The position numbers and the translations under genes are program-made. From contig JBAMJV010008118.1 in the NCBI GenBank assembly GCA_037951105.1, forward strand, positions 62,001-126,000: a stretch of 64,000 bases of DNA. Direction: 5' to 3'. Shown one piece after another: positions 32,207-45,318 of the stretch. Each line of letters begins with the position of its first letter. Positions within the stretch are counted from its first letter, which is position 1. The notes beneath the pieces were generated by a model. It was given only the letters and a program-made list of their open reading frames with translations. It ran no database searches and was not told the origin of the DNA. This stretch comes from Echinarachnius parma. Taxonomy: Eukaryota; Echinodermata; Echinoidea; Clypeasteroida; Echinarachniidae.

Positions 32207-32995
32207 ATAGTATCGTGATGGTTTTTTAAATGATATAATTTGTCTCAAGTAAAACCAATTTTTCTGAACTTGTTCGTGGAATGGACTACTAAAACTATTA
32301 CATTTCATTTATAATGATATTATTTTTGGGTGGTGGTTCCCTTGCTTTCCACGCCCCTTGTTTTTTAATTTACTAGCTACTTAATCTAAAATTGTATTAT
32401 ATCATGGGACTTTTAGCCATATTTTCAATCATATGAACAATTTATGAAAAATATACAAAAAAACATTTTGATTGACACGCAAATTCTTGATAATTTGAGG
32501 AAATAAACATGGAAACTGGAATGTACGAGACAGAGAATGAAAGGCAAATGTTGTACTAGTGAGGAAAGAGAAAGACTGTCTAAAGTGGTAAAATAATATA
32601 CAAGTACCAAGAAGATAAAAAATCAAATTGAAATAATGATAAAGAAGAAGATAAATTTATTGGGAGAAAAAACAATACAAAGAGAAGGTATAGGAAATTA
32701 GAAAGGAAGATCAAAGAAAGAAAGGGAACAGATGATAAAAGGAAGTGAAAGAAAAGTGTAAATATTAGATTTTCCCCCTCTGACTCACCACCAAATTTGA
32801 ATAAACATATTCACACTTTTATTAGAAACTACAATAATACATATTTATGCAAGCATGCATTAACAGAAACCAGTAAGCACATGATTACACACACACAAAT
32901 GCATGAATGAATGCACGGATGCACACACACACACACACACACACATACACACATGTAGCGCTTAGAGATGATTATCAATCATATTTGACGCTATA
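32207..32995. other. Intergenic, no gene seen
   Basis: AT-rich; a (CA)n run at 32920-32950. No exon was recognised. Confidence 0.5.
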
Positions 32996-33513
32996 CAGGG
33001 TGGCCCAAAAAAAACGGAACGGGGCACTTCCCAAAATATAGTAACACATGTATTATGTCCATCGGATAGAGTGTCTTTTCAAATGAACAATGATACCAAG
33101 AACAGTCAATTTGGTCGTGTAGTTTTTGTTTTAGGGCGCTGTGAGTGACACCATGTCAGGTTCTCTTTTTTGTCAATTTGTATTGAGCCAGCGCTTGATG
33201 AATCGCACGAACCGCCGTTCATAGCGTTGAGCATCGCGCACTATTGTTAGTGTGCACTCAGCCGTGTGCGAGATAATAGGCATGGTCGCTGAATGGTATT
33301 GCGGGCAAGGAGTGCGTTAAACTGGCATTGACTAGGTCGAAATCGACACCTGACATGGTCTCACTCACTGCGTCATTAAACAAAAACGACCTGACCAAAA
33401 TTTCTGTTCTTGGTATCGTTTTTCATTGGAAAGGACACCCTATCCGATGAACATAAACATTGTGGTATTATATTTTGGGAAGTGCCCCGTTCCGTTTTTT
33501 TTGGGCCACCCTG
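32996..33513. mobile_element. Tc1/mariner-type MITE, 518 bp
   Basis: Inverted ends CAGGGTGGCCCAAAAAAAAC / GTTTTTTTTGGGCCACCCTG extend to about 40 bp (GGAACGGGGCACTTCCCAAA). TA lies on both sides (32994-32995, 33514-33515). No transposase ORF. Confidence 0.9.
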
Positions 33514-33983
33514 TATAAATTGCAAACATTATTATTATTTTATATATGTACACAAACTACAAACATTTCTCAATTATTATTTGTGTAAATCAGACATTAA
33601 CACATTGCAGGTATACTTATTACTTACCCACAAATACACAAACATACACACAAACAAACAATGAACACATTTCACAATCAATTTTCGCAGAGTGGTTCAA
33701 TGCAGGGATTCATTTTTAATTTTAGGGGGCTACTTTTTCAATGGATGCTAAAATAAAAAATAAAGGCAATATCATGGTTTAGTCCACCCCCTAATGAATT
33801 TTGTCACAGTTCCGTAACCTTTAATTCCACTCCCAACAGACTTTCTACACAGTGCACACATACAAAGAGAGAGAGAGGGGGGAGAAACCACGATTAGGCC
33901 AAAATAAATAACAACTTATTACACTAGAATGCCTGGATACATTTGACTGCTTGTTTTAAATTAAATAGTATTTTGTCTGACTA

Positions 33984-34149
33984 GGGCCCCGTTGCAGAAA
34001 GAGATACAATCGATTGTAAGTTGCAATTAATCGTAAGTCAGATCACGTGTTCTAGATGCGCAAATCTGATTGGTTGAAACGCGTAAATTTTCTGACTTAC
34101 GATCAATCGTGACTTACAATCGATTGTATCTCTTTCTGCAACGGGGCCC
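33984..34149. mobile_element. 166-bp near-palindromic MITE
   Basis: GGGCCCCGTTGCAGAAAGAG mirrors CTCTTTCTGCAACGGGGCCC, and the match continues through ATACAATCGATTGTAAGT. Loop of about 50 bp with TCTGATTGGTTGAAAC. Confidence 0.9.
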
Positions 34150-35636
34150 AGATCTGCTTTATTGTGGTTATGGTGGTTGTGGTAATTTCATATTGTAATT
34201 ATTGTTTATTACTCTATTTCATTTTGTGGTATGTTTTGCTGAACTGATGAATGTATATTTAAGGCCTTTGATAGGCCCATGCAATTAAAAAGAAATAAAC
34301 TCAGGTCTCCTATTCAGGAATGTTAAAGTTGTTGATTAAGATATATTCTAATGTATGTAATAGGCATGAATTCCTGCCATCTCAAAATTGAAAAATAAAT
34401 AGAGACTGGAAAACTCAGTATGTTAATTTCATTTACCTTTCAAAAAGTTATTCAATAATGAAAATTTAATGTTGAAAGTTTGCTGTGCTAGGAAAGAAGC
34501 CAATCATAACTTTAATTTGTACCTTTACTCTAAGAATGATTGCAAAAAGATTATCACGTACACAAAGAACTCAAAGACGGGTTCTGTAAAACCAATATCA
34601 ACAATGAAAGTAAAATAAATATGGATACAATAAACAAAATATCTCTCAAGTTTACTATGCATTATTGTTAGCATTTATTCACAATCAATTCTTTATAAAT
34701 TCTTTCTTCCTCTGCAGGTTACAAGTTAACGACAAGTGACATTTGAACATTTGTTACCAAGATAGATCCTTCAACATGTATGTATGTGACACATAAAATT
34801 AATTCATTAATTGCCTCAATTTTCTGGAATAATGCACATATCAACAAGCTTTGACTCTTTTGAGATTTTAGGACCTCACTTATATCATAAACACCCAGTC
34901 ATCTCCCCTCCTCTCCCACTTACTATATCTTAAACAGTAACAATTTGGTGTATTTTTTACATAGGTCTGTACATCATACGGCCATCATTCCGATTCAATT
35001 CTCATCTGTTATGCACAACTTACCACTCATACAGACATTACAATACTGTACTATGCGCTCTTGCATTGCATTTGCAATGCAAGGGTGCAGGTAGTCAAAC
35101 GACCGTCACCCATGCATTCAGTATACACTGTTTGCTCCGATGATATTGCATGTCTGGTGTGTAAATGGTCATACCATCGTATGACCATTGACAAAGTAGA
35201 TTTGCATATTATACCATGTACCGTTGTGTGTCGTAAGCAATACATATAGACTATGGATAACTTGCAGTTTAGTTGGCACTTTTGTTGTGCCATGCTAGCA
35301 CACACGTTGTCTATCAACACTGCACTGTATGGCCAGGAAATGGAAATGTTCATTCTACCGGCATTCTCTTCGAACACGTACCCACGACTTGGCATGCATG
35401 ACTAAAAGAACCAATGCTTGGTACAATTTGTATCGAACATCGTTTATTTTAGTAAAGTCTGGGCACGCTTTGGTAGTCGTGGGCACGTGTTGATAGAGAA
35501 TGCCCATTGCCATTCTACCTGGTATGATTATTTGTACATTGTAAGAGGCTTATTTTTTTTGCAATAAATAATCTATATTAATACAATAAAAAAGACTCTC
35601 GAAGAATTTGTTCATTATTTACTTTAACAACTAGAA
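34150..35636. other. Intergenic, no gene seen
   Basis: Contains a perfect 11-bp hairpin (AATGGTCATAC / GTATGACCATT) near 35166-35191. No coding exon was recognised. Confidence 0.5.
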
Positions 35637-36041
35637 TTAAAGGGATCCATTAACTTATACATAATATTTATCCAAAATCACTTGGAACATTCACACTTTT
35701 CTTGTACGTTGTCGTTAAGCTAAATGGTAACAAAAGAATGAAATGGGCTTTTGATTTGTCAAATGTCTCCTTCATTATGGAGATATGTATGATTGAATTG
35801 AAAAGCTTCACATGAACGATCTGGGATAAAATCTAACATCAATTTTCACTGTTTTCACTAGGATAACATGATTCTTTTCCCATGAAAATAGCACAAGTGT
35901 ATGTCATTCAGAATAATCTTACAGTACTTCATGTACTTATTGGTATATGATTGATTGAATTTGTAAGAAGTCAAATATATATACCACTTTTGGAGAAAAA
36001 AATATTGTAAAATTAATGCATGGAATCCTGGATCACTTTAA
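35637..36041. mobile_element. TTAA-flanked MITE-B, copy 2
   Basis: TTAA|AGGGATCCA .. TGGATCACT|TTAA; diverged interior. Confidence 0.7.
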
Positions 36042-37010
36042 TTTTAAATAGAAAGTTAACAAAAAGTAATGCCTGGCAAGCCAATGACTTTTTTAGTCTA
36101 TACTCACTCACTGTACAAAGTCTGTCTGTCAAGAATACACACACATTGTTTAATCCGAAAACAAGATTGAATTGTTGCTTCGACGCACGCATGCCTACTC
36201 AAAACATACGTGGGGTCGCTGACCACACAAGGATCGCCTCGCGTCGCGCGTGCGTGCGTCCTTTGACTTTGCGGTCATTCCAGCTAATGATACTCTCACC
36301 TTCTAACATGTAAACGCACGTGTGGGTCTACGGTAATGATGCTCGCTCATGAATAGAAAATTACAGGACGTTTATGTCGCGATAACAATACAATCAATGG
36401 GATAATGTGACTTAATGAACATGGTAACGAAAGATTTAAAGTATGCATACCTGAATAGTTTCCTTAGAAGTATTTTTACAGATGCTTGATCAGATGAGAA
36501 TCAAAATAAATGTCAAAATGAAAATACAGACTTGGGACCTAGATCCACCATTTTGTCTCTTAACATGTTCTGAGCATGCTCAGTACAATATAATGCTTCT
36601 ACACATTCATTTACTCCACTAAGCAGTTACCGTAGACGTAAATAAGCTGGCGCCACTTGCCATGAAAAGCGAAATGAAAGATGCACATAAATATAATATA
36701 AAAACAAATAACCTTCTTAAATAAGACATATTAAATGGTTTAGATTGAGTAAATTTGAAGGGCAAGACGTCATATCCCCCATGTTGAAAGATGGAAGTGT
36801 GGATTCTCATGATTAATTCTCAATTAGGTCGACAGATGGTCACACGGAATGGTAATTCATTAGCCCCGTTAAGGGCCTATGTTCGCACTTAATTGAAAGT
36901 CCAGCCTTACAGCACGTCTTGAAAATCAACCTAATTACCTCTAGAATACATTTGGCTGTGCTTGCATGTTCAAGTAGCCTTATAGTATATAACATAATTG
37001 TCTTCTCGTG
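36042..37010. other. Intergenic, no gene seen
   Basis: A short CpG-rich patch lies at 36180-36260. No exon was recognised. Confidence 0.45.
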
Positions 37011-37016
37011 TTTATT
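37011..37016 (-). terminator. Polyadenylation signal of the 167-aa gene
   Basis: AATAAA on the minus strand, 52 nt past the stop codon at 37068. Confidence 0.55.
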
Positions 37017-37067
37017 TTTGACGTACATTGTCCGTTGAAAACAAAAATAAATGTTAGAGCAATCTCG

Positions 37068-37426
37068 TCATCCGCTTGAATACGAGTCGTCTATTGTCAA
37101 TGCTTCAACAAAGGTTGCAGAAATTTTGTTCAAGACTGCTTGAATCCGTGTGAAGAGATGACTCCAAAATGAAACCAGGGGACTTGTACACTCGATCGGC
37201 GTGGAAATATTTGCGTCATTGTCCATTAGATTGGTGGTTTTCACCGCCACGCCACTCTGTTCGCCAATGTCTTCAGTTCTTTCGAATACAGCTGCTCCGT
37301 CCGCCGAAGCTGTCCGCGGGGATTTTTCGCACGACTCCGAATCTTGCTTCTCTCGGCATGTTGTTTTTGCTTGACCATTCGCTCGTTTTCGGCGCAACTT
37401 CTGTGAGGCATATTCTCTCTGAAGAG
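37068..37426 (-). CDS. Unrecognised protein, 167 aa, exon 2
   Basis: The acceptor TTTTATGCAG joins in phase (G|CT, Ala) to exon 1. 118 residues follow to TGA: a basic start (LQREYASQKLRRKRANGQAK), a Ser/Thr/Glu-rich middle, and a C-terminal segment with an amphipathic-helix look (FWSHLFTRIQAVLNKISATF) followed by the acidic tail TIDDSYSSG. No family recognised, no signal peptide and no clear membrane segment once intron translation is excluded. The charged tail and helix suggest a protein-binding end; this is only a guess. Confidence 0.7.
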
Positions 37427-39402
37427 CTGCATAAAAGAAACAAAGATGCAAACAGAAAGGGATGCAGAGGATGAAATAATGCAGAAATAATCGTAATTGG
37501 GCAAACGGGGGGTGGAAAATAATATTGCTTGGAAATCTCAGATTACACACACGCACTCTCGCGGGTTAAAAAAACAACAACATACTAGCAAACCAATCTA
37601 AAAAACAACAACAAAAACAAACAAACATTTAAACAAACTCGTTAAATGATACCAAATAAAGTCTTCATTGTTTTGGATCTGGTTGAAATCAAACATAAAA
37701 AAATCGCGCACCCTATTGTGTTTGTTTGTTATACAAATTTTGCGCAAAAACTTAGTTTCCAATAACTCATGTAAATTTGGTTTACCGAAAAATAATTATA
37801 GTAAATCATACTTTTTTAAATTGTATATGTTAACATGAATAGAACAATCATTAAAAGATAATGTTCTTTTGAAAGGGTTGGATGTTAAACAGAACACACG
37901 TTATTATTAGAGGAAACATATTTTGTTCTCTAAATAAACGAAATTTCAGGGTTTGCAAAGGAATTTCTAAGTTTCCCCGTACATATTTCTGGTTGGTTTA
38001 TATCCCCGTTCGAATTTGTGCAATGGCTGATTATGAATTTTCTTTTGACATGAACACATGAGCCAGCTTTATGCGTAATACTTGACCAAAACATGATATA
38101 TCGTAATTAAATTGCAGTTTAAACTGTAAATTATGTTAGTCAATTATAAAACAACATTTATTTACTCATCCGTTCAATAAAGTATTTTAGTTATGAAATA
38201 TAATTTTACGTCAGTAAAAATCATTCTTCACATAGTTCAGATGAGGTATTCTAACTAAACTTAATAGAGAAATACGTTTGCATTCGCCGAAATAAAATTG
38301 ACATAAATGCTTTATTTTTCACTTTATCCTTTACGGTATCAAAATAAAATCTCGCATATCATTGAGTCATATGAATATATATTTAGTTTGAGTATAAATC
38401 GTGCCCTTACTGCAGTCAGCATATATTGTGACTTTTTGTATGAATGTAAAGGAAACCAGAGATCAAAATCAAGTAGCCGAATTATACCTTAACATTTTAC
38501 AATTATTCAATATATAAAACGGTAAACGATGCGAGATATTTAAGGAATGTGTGTATAGAATAAATATTTAATCTGAATTATTAGTGGGTTATTTTTGGTT
38601 AGAAAACAGTATATATATATATCGCGATATTCAGAGTGGTGCAATATTATAATTTGATTAAATATGAAGCATACTTAAGTATTAAAAAAAGAAGACTATA
38701 TAGAATTAAGCAACGGTATAGTAAACAATGTTTCTTAATGTCGAATTTAAGGTGATTACATGTATTAAAATCAGTGGCCCTTACGGTCAGCACTCATTAG
38801 AAAAAACACACAAAAAGGGTACCTTTTCACTTTTCAGGTGCACAAGTTTTCGACGTTAGGGTCCATTTCACAGGTTGATGGACACGCAGGGTGGGTTGCA
38901 CTTTTGTATGAGAGTGACCCCCCGGGGCATTATGCTAACTCGTGTAGAATTATATTATAGCTGCACCCACAACTAACATCAACAGGGTTTGAACAGTCTG
39001 AAAACCGCATTGTATAAATAACATGTGTACTACACGCCCCTTAGGGTGCATTCATTGTTCAAATCGTGCACCCTTTTGTACCGTGCGCGTACCTGATGCT
39101 CGAGCTAATGATAAGCAATAATTGAAAGACGTGTTGTGAAATATTTATAATATAACAACAATATGATTGCAAAAATGTGCAATATAGTTCCGTAATTCGA
39201 CAATTGAGTATTCAATTTGATACATTATTACTGTATTCCTATGCTTGCTACTATCTCGTCTTGTAGATACATAAACAACATGAAGATTACGAGACATACA
39301 TATATACAATTCATATAGTTATGATTTATCATTGTGGTATTATATATTTGTATATACTATGTTCGCACCACGTCAGCAAAATCGAATCATATATAATCTT
39401 AC
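37427..39402. other. Intron of the 167-aa gene
   Basis: About 2 kb, AT-rich, strikingly free of MITEs compared with the rest of the window. No further exon was seen. Confidence 0.55.
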
Positions 39403-39547
39403 CGGCGATGTTGTGATCTTGTAAATGGATTGGTAATCGGCTACTTAGCTCGATTCTTGGAGGCTGCGATGCGATGTCGGCAATCAACTTGAGGGATTCC
39501 AGGTCGACATCGGGGTTCCTCGCCAGTTCCGCCATCGTTTTGTCCAT
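39403..39547 (-). CDS. Unrecognised protein, 167 aa, exon 1
   Basis: ATG at 39547; 48 codons plus one base to the donor GTAAGA. MDKTMAELARNPDVDLESLK then LIADIASQPPRIELSSRLPI: an acidic helix-like start. With exon 2 it forms 504 nt, 168 codons including the stop. It is divergently oriented to the gene starting at 40718, 1.17 kb away, so the two could share a promoter region. Confidence 0.7.
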
Positions 39548-40663
39548 GACTTGCTGATCGTACCTCGCCTATTTGTGCTGTCAGTTGTTGGACTACGCCC
39601 TTTGCCAGTGTGTATGAAATGCGTGTGAGTGTGCACACGAACACATAGCTGTATGTTCGAGGTAGATAGACTGCGGGGGAAAAACCAGTCCAGCTTTCAG
39701 CGTTTTAACGTCGTATCGTGATGGCGTCGGGTTAAGTCGAGGTCAATTTATGCACCAGCAGAAAGATTGGCATAAAACCAAATGGTACATACTGTATGCA
39801 TGCAGAAATGCTGCATCTAGTATCTACATACACTTGCAACGGACTGAACCCCAACAGCAATGATGTCATTGCAGTTTTGGGCAGAGAATGGGAATTTCGC
39901 CATGATGGCCGCGATATATCAGTTAATTATTTTTCTGGAATGGATTATATTTTTTTGCAATTTTGCTGAAATTACGTGAAACCTATTTTTTAGTGGAGTT
40001 TGTAATGATTTTATTTCAGAGAATCAATCTCGACGATCGACGAATTTCGATGAATTTCGATGAGGCTATAACAGGTAAGGAAAGGAAATAAATTAAAAAC
40101 TTCAAAGTGAAACTAGACACAAACATACCCAACGACAGACACACGCGAACATACACACACATACACAAAGGGTCAAGATAAAAAAATGGAGGAAGAAGTA
40201 ACATTTGACAATCATAAGCAAAAAAAGGTTCGACTGTAATTTTATTTTGAGGTTAGTATAAGTCATATTATAATTGAGAAAAGGCATAATGAGATGCGTC
40301 TTTTTTCTTCGGATTTATATGATGAAATGTAAATGATCTCATTGATCTTGGTGGACTACTTTACCGGTGGAGGAACACTGACAATTTACCTTTTCTGTTC
40401 ACCGCACTACATTTTAGCAAAGAAATGTAAATGTTTACGAGTGTACTTATTTATTTTTTTTGGTACATTTTTATACATCTGGAAAAAACTATGATTTCGC
40501 AATATTTAAAATAATATGTTCTGTTTTGTAAATATAATTTCAATCGACACACTTTAGGTTTAAAATTCATTCTTCAAATTTAAATAGTGATCCGAACAAT
40601 ATAAAATATTACGCATGCGCAATTTTATGTCGTTGATTTCGCAATCCTATAACTCTTCTGGAA

Positions 40664-40670
40664 TATAAAT
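40664..40670 (+). promoter_or_regulatory. TATA-like box of the 132-aa gene
   Basis: TATAAAT, 48 bp before the ATG, at a suitable distance for a start site near 40695. Confidence 0.4.
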
Positions 40671-40717
40671 ATCGTGGTGCTTTATAATTTTTGCCAAATT
40701 TCTGAAATATTTTCATC

Positions 40718-40811
40718 ATGGCAAGTGGTGGGGAACTTCAAAATATAAGCTTGTTTCGAAAAGATATTGCAACGTTGGAAGGATGGGAATTAGACGAACT
40801 TGGCATAGATC
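40718..40811 (+). CDS. Small beta-rich family, member A, exon 1
   Basis: ATG in the context ATCATGG; 31 codons plus one base (MASGGELQNISLFRKDIATL then EGWELDELGID), donor GTAAGT. No signal peptide. Joined in phase (C|GG, Arg) to 42581. Member B at 50349 has the same exon-1 size class and the same phase. Confidence 0.75.
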
Positions 40812-42580
40812 GTAAGTACAAGAAGACATTCGATAGTAAAAAACAAGAAAATCATGTACAAGAAACGAAATAACCCAGACATTTCGTAGGGTCCTGAATT
40901 GTGCCCGAGTTAGTGGGCCACAATTTCATGAATTTAATGTATATTCTGGAATAGATAATGAACGCCTTTGTTTTGTGTTTAGTACACGCTGAAACTAATA
41001 CGATCAATTATTATGTAAGAATTTGCTGAATTTTCATTATTGAATTACCAACGTAGAAAAACAAATTGGCATTTGGTATTACAATCAATGTCAACCGAGA
41101 CATAAACACAAGATGTACAGAAATAAATAATTATTATTGCAAATGACATGCATGTTTGAATTACAATTCATTGCAGGGATTGGAAATTGTTTTGCTCTTA
41201 CACAAATTGTCTGAATTAGATATCGCAATGCAATGAGGAAAACATCATATTTTTAAGTACTGGTATTTCAATTTGTTGGCAATTTATTTTGCTTATTAAC
41301 AAATATCTTTGTAAACGTAGTGTAACATTATTAATAAATCTCACTGCTTCTGTTTGTGGTACATCTAAGTACTACAATTAATAAGGAATGTTATAAACAA
41401 CAGTAGCAACAACTGATATAAAGTATGTTTAATATGACTAAGATGGTGCATAGGACATCGAATTATGTGATAAAGAAGTATCAATCATCAATAATAAATC
41501 GAATACGGTATGAACAGTGTGAGTGTATTATATATTTATTATGAGATATAAAAATAGGACATGTTTTGATGCACACAACACAATCCTACATATTTACAGT
41601 TTATATGTAAGAAAATGAAATATGAGTGTGTTTCAGAATTGTATTTTCTGTTGATCGCTGTAAATATGATCTTATAAACAATTAGAGTAATGGTAATAAA
41701 GCAGTTTCGTTTGCAATTATATTGATCTTGCCATTTTATAGCCTTTCAATATAAGGCATATGTCACCAATATTATAGAATGTTGTCCATGTCAGGATGCA
41801 GTTACTTTGTTCTGTTGTGTTTTCTAGTTTTCTTACAGTGTATATCTCTGTCGTGTGTACCACGCTTCCATTCCATTCTATATATCGATTAATCCTTTCA
41901 ATATTGTCCTTCTCTTACTCTTTTCACTGCAACTGCATTCCGACACCCATGTATAACAGAACAAATATCAGTAACCAAGCATACTCTGTTTTGTAAAATT
42001 ATACTACCGGTATATTATTATCATTACTATAATCTGTAACTATACTGAAATCTATAAAGTAACTTTGTCTACACCGACCAAATTCACTCATTTGTATATT
42101 GATCATTTTGCATATGTCAATAGTCACTAGATCAATAAAATATAACATGCTTTATATAAACTGCTTTATTAGCATTACTGTTTGTATGTTCATGTCACTA
42201 TACTGGTAATCAATATGAAAACAAACAATTAGTTCTCACATATTGTTTAAAGTTGAAACACATTCCCATGCCAAGATCGAGAACATGAATTGTTAACACA
42301 TGTAGAAAACACAACAAATACCTTCTTCTTTTGGTGCAATTTAAACTTGTAATGTTCTTACCTGGTATACGGTACCTAACCTAAATGTGTACTGAATTCG
42401 TTTTGTTTTATTTGTGATGTTTGTCTTTTAAAACCTTTATTATATATAAAGTCTCACGAATGTCAAATTTGGGCAACATACTGTGATTAAATGGTTTTAC
42501 GGAACATTCTCCTCTCATTTGCCTAATTTCTCATTACATTTATTATTCCGATATTTTGTTTTAAAATTTCTTGTACACAG
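40812..42580. other. Intron 1 of family member A
   Basis: 1.77 kb, AT-rich, no mobile element recognised, no further exon seen. Confidence 0.6.
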
Positions 42581-42883
42581 GGTCAGCAAAGGTAGCCTTC
42601 ATTGGTGGTCAAGAAATTGTGAATGTGCCACGTGGCGGACATGCTACCCTCCAATGGACCATCGTAGCATGGGGTGGGGAGAACACTTCCGCTACACTTA
42701 TACGCGGTAGTGATCGCAAACATGCCTTTAACGGGATAATTTCCTGCTCTGAAGTGAAGAAATACAAAATAAGGGTGACGGCAGAAATACCTTGGCATAG
42801 TAGGCATGGAGGCGAATGGTATCTGAAGATATCAAGTGGACCCAACGGTGCACCTGCGTCTTCTAGACGAATTCTCAACTACT
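42581..42883 (+). CDS. Small beta-rich family, member A, exon 2
   Basis: From acceptor TTGTACACAG the frame reads SAKVAFIGGQEIVNVPRGGH, then ATLQWTIVAWGG, then YKIRVTAEIPWHS, then GGEWYLKISSGPNG and ASSRRILNY. Alternating hydrophobic stretches with Trp/Tyr pairs suggest a beta sandwich, perhaps Ig-like; no family is recognised. The block WYLKIS..PNG..ASSRR aligns with VYLNFY..PYG..ASSRR of member B. The exon ends at GTTAGT, the same donor as in B, in the same phase. Spliced to 44142 the stop TGA forms across the junction, giving 132 aa; unspliced, one Cys and TAG follow. Confidence 0.75.
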
Positions 42884-44141
42884 GTTAGTGAAAGGAGTAA
42901 GTAAAATTACATTACAATAAAAACACTTATCAGATCGGGATGAAAATGATTATAAAGGGTCATCTGAATGAAAGTACTACAGAATAAAGAAGTTGCATGT
43001 TATTGAAAATAAGTTGCATGTTAATACAAAGAACATTATTTTCCATGTATTCTTCGTCATATTTGTCATCTAAATTGGATAGAAAGCAACTATTGGATAG
43101 AAAGCAACTATTGCATGCATTTCTTTTCCTCTGCCATTCTTCCTAATTGTTTAAAGCGCAAACCATTGACCTTAAAACGTGAAGTTAGATAGGCATTATG
43201 ACTATAAACCTTGCTACTTTTGTTGTACAAAATATATTATATATACCATGATATCAACGATGCCTACTTCCCTTTCTTATAGATTGACAGCTTTCAGAGT
43301 GACTGTTATTTTTATTTGCAATTCCTCCTTTTCTTTTCCTCTACTATATTTTCCGTTATATCATGCTTTGTACTTTCATGCTATTGTTTTGTTTTGTTCT
43401 TTATTTCATTTATGATCACTTTTGATTAAATCGTTCACTTCTTTAATGTATAGTCATGTTTATTTTGGTTATGTAAATTTAATATGCCAGTGGAGGCAAC
43501 ATTTCTGCGTTTGTTTAAATATGGACAGTATAACATAAGTCTTATCTTATCTTGGTTGTCACGAGTGCATACACTTTGGACAGTTTGGTAGTAAAAACAT
43601 AATGATTATTCTGCCTTGTTATTTGTTCAGGCATAATTTACAGCGGTCTACAACATGATGTTCTAAATAGTATACAGACAATACTGTACGCCGTGATATC
43701 AATGTAGGTGTGACAAATATCAAAACTCTTATCATGTATCGATTTCGATGGTCGATGGTCGTGGCGCATGTCTGGTGCTTAAGAGGTCGGTGATATGTTA
43801 TAATATTGTTTACATCGACTCAAAATGCATTAAACATCTAAGATGTAATAGGATGTTCTGAGGCTGTTTTTATTTTTAAATGGTTCAAACCGCCGAACTA
43901 ACGACCCATAAGCACACTTCATCAGTTTCAGGGAAAATATTAGTACTAAATGTAAGCAATGGGTAACACTCACAAGGTCTCTGGGTTCAATTCCTGGAAC
44001 ATCACATTTTTATTTGCTAATTGTTTGTATTTGATATAGTTATGGTCAGTTTCAATTATGTTTGAATTACATACAATTATTATGTTTCAATGGATTTTCA
44101 CAACGACTAATTATACTTTCTGTTTCCCTTTTCTTTTATAG
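42884..44141. other. Intron 2 of family member A
   Basis: 1.26 kb, AT-rich, mostly unique. Near 43960-44010 the sequence GGTCTCTGGGTTCAATTCCTGG resembles the 3' half of a tRNA but has no partner half. Confidence 0.5.
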
Positions 44142-44490
44142 GACCTGGGATACAGCCTTGTGATGAATGGTCGTCTACTGTCCCCCGGCCCTCGGTCCGG
44201 AGACCGGAAGTACACTGAAACCAAGACACCAGTCATGCGAGAATGAGGTTATATATAAGGATCTTCAGTACACGTTTGACAAGAATTTAACAATTTATTC
44301 AATTTCGTTTTCGATTCATTATAAGTGAAATCAACCCTGAAAATGAACCAACACCCCAAATTATTGTCTGATATATGAAAACAAATTACTCTACTAGTCA
44401 ATTCCATCAAATAATTGAGGAGTTTCCAGATAATTTTTAGCATAATTTGAAAACTCATTATCATAATAAATGTTGTGTTCCTGGGTCAGG
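44142..44490 (+). other. 3' untranslated exon of family member A
   Basis: The acceptor CTTTTCTTTTATAG is followed by GA, which completes TGA with the last base of exon 2. AATAAA at 44465-44470 then gives a plausible 3' end near 44490. Confidence 0.55.
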
Positions 44491-44527
44491 GGTAGAAGTC
44501 TTTACATATTTTATATATATGAACTTA

Positions 44528-44757
44528 CATGGGTGGTTAAAGGGATAGTTGAGTTTTGGTATAGAGGGCGCTACACACAATAATTTTTGTGAGATAATGA
44601 AAAACTGAGTGTCGAATAAGAAAAAGCATACAATTTTAATGACAATAAACTTTATATGATCAAAATATCTTGAAATCAAAATGTTCAAATATGAGATCAT
44701 TTGAAAAGGAATGTATCTCATGTTTCATGTTTTATTCAAGGAACTTCAAGGAACTCA
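44528..44757. mobile_element. MITE-A partial copy 2
   Basis: TTAAAGGGATAGTTGAGTTT and AGAGGGCGCTACACA at the left end; right end missing. Confidence 0.8.
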
Positions 44758-45095
44758 AATGGAATTAAAACCAACCAATGCAGTGTCAAGGGGAATTTCG
44801 GGAAGTACCAATACTCAAGTGTACCTCTAAATTCATATGGCAACATAACTATTCTGTGTATGCATACCAATGCATGTTAGTTCACATTAGTTATGTTTAT
44901 AAAGTGTGAATATACATATTTTAAAGACACATATTGGTGGAAGGGATAACTGAAACTAATCATTTTTATGTATCGAAGGATTATTTATTGATTGTTGGTT
45001 CTCGTAAAGCATGATCCTGATGTGTGTATTTTCCTTTTGGTGGTGATGGTAGTAGTGGTAATAAGGTGGGTGGGGTGAGGTCTTACCACCCTGGG

Positions 45096-45318
45096 GTGTT
45101 ACACAAATATCCTAACTTGAACTTAAATCTAAGTTGCGCTTTAAGTCATTACTATTATTAAGGAGATTGCATGTTCTTGATGCAACACATTATAGAACAG
45201 TCTAAAATTATTACTTTGTTGCTTTTGAATATTTGTATTCCAAGGCTACATATAGCTTTCCATAATGGTTAAGTCCAACTTAGAGATAAGTTCAACTTGG
45301 GATTTTTTTAAACACCCC
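45096..45318. mobile_element. GTGTT(T/A)CACAAA-type MITE, copy 1
   Basis: Left arm with TTGAACTTAAATCTAAGTTG, right arm with AAGTCCAACTTAGAGATAAG. A second copy is at 60507-60769, with the shared word GCTTTCCATAATG. Confidence 0.7.

Noticed and set aside
36020..36313. 97-codon ORF with CpG-rich end
   Set aside because: No motif, no splice signals, no family resemblance.
37427..37556. Hydrophobic N-terminus (FLHYFILCIPFCLHLCFF) for the 167-aa protein
   Set aside because: It lies upstream of a strong acceptor (TTTTATGCAG) and is intron sequence; the in-phase exon at 39403-39547 is the better start.
43955..44010. tRNA gene
   Set aside because: Only a T-arm-like GGTTCAATTCC half is present; no acceptor stem or D arm.
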